DNA of 64,000 nt, taken from Acrasis kona (taxonomy: Eukaryota > Heterolobosea > Eutetramitea > Acrasida > Acrasidae). The stretch is taken from positions 62,001-126,000 of the forward strand of contig JAOPGA020001346.1 of the NCBI GenBank assembly GCA_026419775.2. Direction: 5' to 3'. This document shows, in pieces, positions 61,285-64,000 of this stretch; the stretch's first letter is position 1; each line of letters starts with the position of its first letter. The position numbers and the translations under genes were made by a program. The notes beneath the pieces were generated by a model. The model was given only the letters and a program-made list of their open reading frames with translations, was not told the origin of the DNA and did no database searches.

Positions 61285-62433
61285 ATGCCGATCCGTGTTA
61301 CATTGGTTATTTTCATAGTTCTATTGATATTGGCTACGATAGAAGCAAAGGAACATCAGTTAGTTAATATTAACGTGATCCAAGACAAGGGCACAAAAGA
61401 CTCCGCATTGTCCACAAACGAAGAGGATTTAAAGAGGTCAAACGATGATAGATCACGTTCTAAAAACCCTCAAGATGAGAAGTTCAATCAGAACACCAAC
61501 GACATAAAGCCCGGTCGTTCAGCAAGAAGGAGTAGCAACAACGCATCAGGAAGAGCAGATCAAATAAATAATGATCCTGCTACAAATAAATACTCATCAT
61601 GGTCTTCGGAAGATCTTAAAAGTTCGCTTAACCATAGATCAAATTCCATGAATCCCAACAGCAAGCAATACAATCCATCCTCCCAAACAAAAAACCTAAA
61701 GTCATCTAGCAATGCTCGCCAAATGAAAAAAGAACTTGATAGTCGCCAAAGAGCATCAAAGAGTGAAAATCTTAGTGCAACCCAATACGCCGCAATAAAA
61801 GCACTTGTTGGGGCATTGTTATCGAAATGTCACGACAAGGGAAAATGGGATGCCGAATGCGCCACCGAAGTTGCAAAGGAAGTGGGTGTGTCAACATTGT
61901 TCGCAGCAGCAATAAATAACCTACCATTGGCCCAAGCATTACAAAGGTTACATTTGGTAAATAATGCTTGTGTAAGTACCAGTGGCGAGGAATGTTTAGT
62001 GGCGAGTACGAAATTTGTAACTGGCATGGCCGTTACCATGACAAGTTATACGATTGGTTGGGGAGTGCTCGGACCAGTGATTGATGGTGTTGCTCAATAC
62101 TATGTCACCGATAAATTGTTAGATGCTGTATTCGATTCCGACGCCGGTGAATCTGTCAAGTCCAAAGCCAACGCAATGTATGACTCGGTGTCCGATAATC
62201 ATGTTTTACAATATATCGGTGAAGGTGTAAAGGCTGTCAATGAATTGACAGGTGATGTGAAGGATTGGACGATGGAGAGAGTGGAATCTGTTAAGAACAA
62301 CGAAGAAGTTGTAAAGTTTGGAAATGTTGCAAAAGAAAAATTCGATACTGTGGCTCGTGAGGCCAAGGAAAGATTAGAAGCGAAGGCTGAGAGTTTGAAG
62401 AAACGATTCGAGGAACTCAAAGTAAATTTGTAA
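61285..62433 (+). CDS. Secreted helical protein with four-Cys core, unknown
   Basis: 382 residues from ATG 61285. A signal peptide (VTLVIFIVLLILATIEAKEH) leads to a polar Ser/Asn/Lys-rich tract (about 22-170). Then comes a small-residue-rich helical core with four Cys (LLSKCHDKGKWDAECATEV; NNACVSTSGEECLV), a hydrophobic stretch (KFVTGMAVTMTSYTIGWGVL), and a C-terminal amphipathic coiled coil (KEKFDTVAREAKERLEAKAE). The arrangement could be a membrane-inserting or structural secreted protein; no known toxin or enzyme family is recognised. Confidence 0.72.
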   Translation: MPIRVTLVIFIVLLILATIEAKEHQLVNINVIQDKGTKDSALSTNEEDLKRSNDDRSRSKNPQDEKFNQNTNDIKPGRSARRSSNNASGRADQINNDPATNKYSSWSSEDLKSSLNHRSNSMNPNSKQYNPSSQTKNLKSSSNARQMKKELDSRQRASKSENLSATQYAAIKALVGALLSKCHDKGKWDAECATEVAKEVGVSTLFAAAINNLPLAQALQRLHLVNNACVSTSGEECLVASTKFVTGMAVTMTSYTIGWGVLGPVIDGVAQYYVTDKLLDAVFDSDAGESVKSKANAMYDSVSDNHVLQYIGEGVKAVNELTGDVKDWTMERVESVKNNEEVVKFGNVAKEKFDTVAREAKERLEAKAESLKKRFEELKVNL

Positions 62434-62609
62434 GGGAGTTATAATAAAAATAGTACAGTCTGACGAAATGAATTAATTCTTCTTTCAATATCCCCCTCGT
62501 TACTAATTTTCCTCTTTTTGTAGTCCTTGATTTCTTAATTATAATTAAGCTGTCCATTTATTGTAACCATTGTCAAAGCCAACTAAAATCAGGAACAACA
62601 ACGAACACG

Positions 62610-64000
62610 ATGGACTCAGGGAGATATGACAGACAAGAGAGAGTTATTGGTAGGGCTGCAATGAAGAATCTATCGGAGACAAAAGTCCTTGTTGTTGGCC
62701 TTGGTGGCCTTGGTGTTGAAACAGGTATTTATTGCATTCTACGACCACTTTTAAAACAAACCATAGTCAAGAATCTATTATTGATGGGTATTAAGTATAT
62801 TACAATTTGGGAAGACAAAGACACTACATTTTTAGACCTTTCTTCACAAGTACACCCCCAAAACTAATTAGACTAACATTTTATAGTTTTTTTTGACCAT
62901 CGACGATATTGGAAAGAACAGAGCAGAGGCTTCATTCAAAAAATTATCTCAACTTAACGAATACTGCGATTTGAGCATCAAAAAAGGATCATTGTCCGAA
63001 TTGGAACACTTATGTACTCAATTCTCAGTCGTTGTATTTACAGACACATTCTCCTCTAATCTCACTACAATCAATCAAATATGCAGATCATCTGGAGTGA
63101 AATTTATAAGTGCCATATCGAGGGGTATTTTCGGACAAATTTTTGTTGATTTTGGTGATGAGTTTAATGTCCTGGATAGAGATGGCGAACAACCATCAAC
63201 GGGTATTATTGTTGATTTGAGCATTGATAAGTCCAACAATACAATTACTGTGGACACAAAAGATCCCGATAACTTATCGGCACATGGACTTAATGACGGT
63301 GATGAAATTTCAATAAAAAATGTACAAGGTTTACCTGATGCTCAAGTATGCATCAAGCGTGTTGATCCATATAAGTTTTCTTTTTTTGACCCTGAATGTG
63401 TTTCTTATAATAATCTTGGTGGTGGTTATTGGTCTCAAATTAAGAAACCGATATTATTAAAGTTTAAATCTCTTGAAGAATGTATTAGGCATCCCAAGAC
63501 TGATTTGTTGTATGATTACTCTAAAATGTCTCATCCTGGCCAGCTGCATCTTTTGTCTTTGTCCCTATCTCAATTCGAAAGAGAGAATAAACAACTTCCT
63601 CGTTCTTATCACGAGGGGGATGCGTCTGCGGTATTGCTTATTGCTAATACTATCAATAATGAATACAGATATGTTGATCAAATTGATGAAGATTTATTTA
63701 CTTTGATAAGCATGTCTTGTTCAGGTGAGATTAATGCAATGTCAACTCTTTTAGGAGGTTTGGTTGCACAGGAAGTTCAAAAAGCAGTTACACAAAAATT
63801 CTCTCCCATTTGTCAATGGTTTAATTTTGAAAGCGTATCATCTCTGCCTTCATCAATTCCTAGCCATGTTTCCATCGAGGAACCTTCTCGTAGTAGTTCT
63901 AGTGTTCTTGTGTTCGGTGAAGAGTTACAAAACCTAGTGCAGAACCAAAGAATATTCTTGGTTGGTGCTGGTGCTCTTGGTTGTGAGTTTTTGAAGAATT
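62610..64000 (+). CDS. UBA1: Ubiquitin-activating enzyme E1, N-terminal half (runs off the window)
   Basis: Exons 62610-62724, 62767-62849 and 62887 to the window edge, about 437 residues seen; introns 42 and 37 nt. First adenylation half: YDRQERVIGRAAMKNL, VLVVGLGGLGVETVKNLLLM, DLSSQFFLTIDDIGKNRAEA after splicing. The FCCH region and the start of the active adenylation domain (RIFLVGAGALGCEFLKN) follow. The catalytic Cys and ubiquitin-fold domains lie past the edge. E1 activates ubiquitin with ATP and passes it to E2 enzymes. The two halves plus FCCH order indicate UBA1/UBA6 rather than a SUMO or NEDD8 E1 half. Confidence 0.93.

Noticed and set aside
62534-62549. 16-bp palindrome CTTAATTATAATTAAG ahead of UBA1
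   Set aside because: AT-only palindromes are common in AT-rich DNA.

Overview
The window is nuclear DNA from a compact-genome, free-living microbial eukaryote. The evidence is eukaryote-only machinery (folliculin-interacting protein, lipin, Rab-GAP, Ras-GEF, ubiquitin E1, SUMO protease, dynein light chain, a nuclear-encoded mitochondrial ribosomal protein), the standard stop codons, AT-rich sequence, one intact tRNA gene, and about 50 very short spliceosomal introns. Every intron I could place is 35-45 nt long. I cannot name the species. A heterolobosean or other amoeboid protist is my best guess, with low confidence. Two ambiguous bases (28115, 49407) show this is draft assembly.

Layout. 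1-9.1 kb: 5' end of a trehalose-6-phosphate phosphatase (-), a PLP aminotransferase (+) whose stop codon abuts that of a convergent FNIP-like gene (-), and a large secreted mucin/AbfB/cysteine-rich protein (-). 9.4-19.1 kb: ARF GTPase, two-HKD phospholipase D, a polytopic membrane protein, a charged coiled-coil protein, an ankyrin-TBC Rab-GAP, the 78-residue oligosaccharyltransferase subunit TMEM258/OST5, and tRNA-Arg(ACG). 19.3-30.4 kb: a DeSI-PUL fusion, lipin phosphatidate phosphatase, an ATP-grasp ligase 16 nt ahead of an NDRG-family gene, a probable pseudokinase, an aldo-keto reductase and a DUF2855 protein. 30.5-39.1 kb: lineage-specific proteins (acidic nuclear-like, Ser-Pro-rich, GPI-anchored), a Gfo/Idh/MocA oxidoreductase, a decayed LRR fragment and a BRCT protein. 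39.6-49.4 kb: an aftiphilin-like Asp/Phe-motif protein, mitochondrial S12, Tctex-type dynein light chain, a GON4L-like SANT protein, a membrane-anchored Ras-GEF and a TMEM33-like protein. 49.5-64 kb: an unknown, an F-box/LRR protein, a MYND/ankyrin protein, a PI-PLC-X phosphodiesterase, a Pho80-type cyclin, an unknown six-exon gene, a mitochondrial-type small protein, an Ulp1-type protease, a four-TM protein, a secreted helical protein, and the first half of ubiquitin E1.

How genes relate. There is no operon-like pathway cluster. Membrane trafficking and lipid signalling are over-represented (ARF, PLD, TBC, lipin, PI-PLC, FNIP, aftiphilin-like, Ras-GEF), as is ubiquitin/SUMO biology (DeSI-PUL, Ulp1, UBA1, F-box), but this may be chance. 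Gaps between genes are often under 150 nt and several convergent pairs end within 15 nt of each other. I did not see a clear new multi-gene system. The most unusual items are the domain architectures, the intron regime and the stop-to-stop convergent pair. No viral or LTR elements, CRISPR arrays or insertion sequences were seen.
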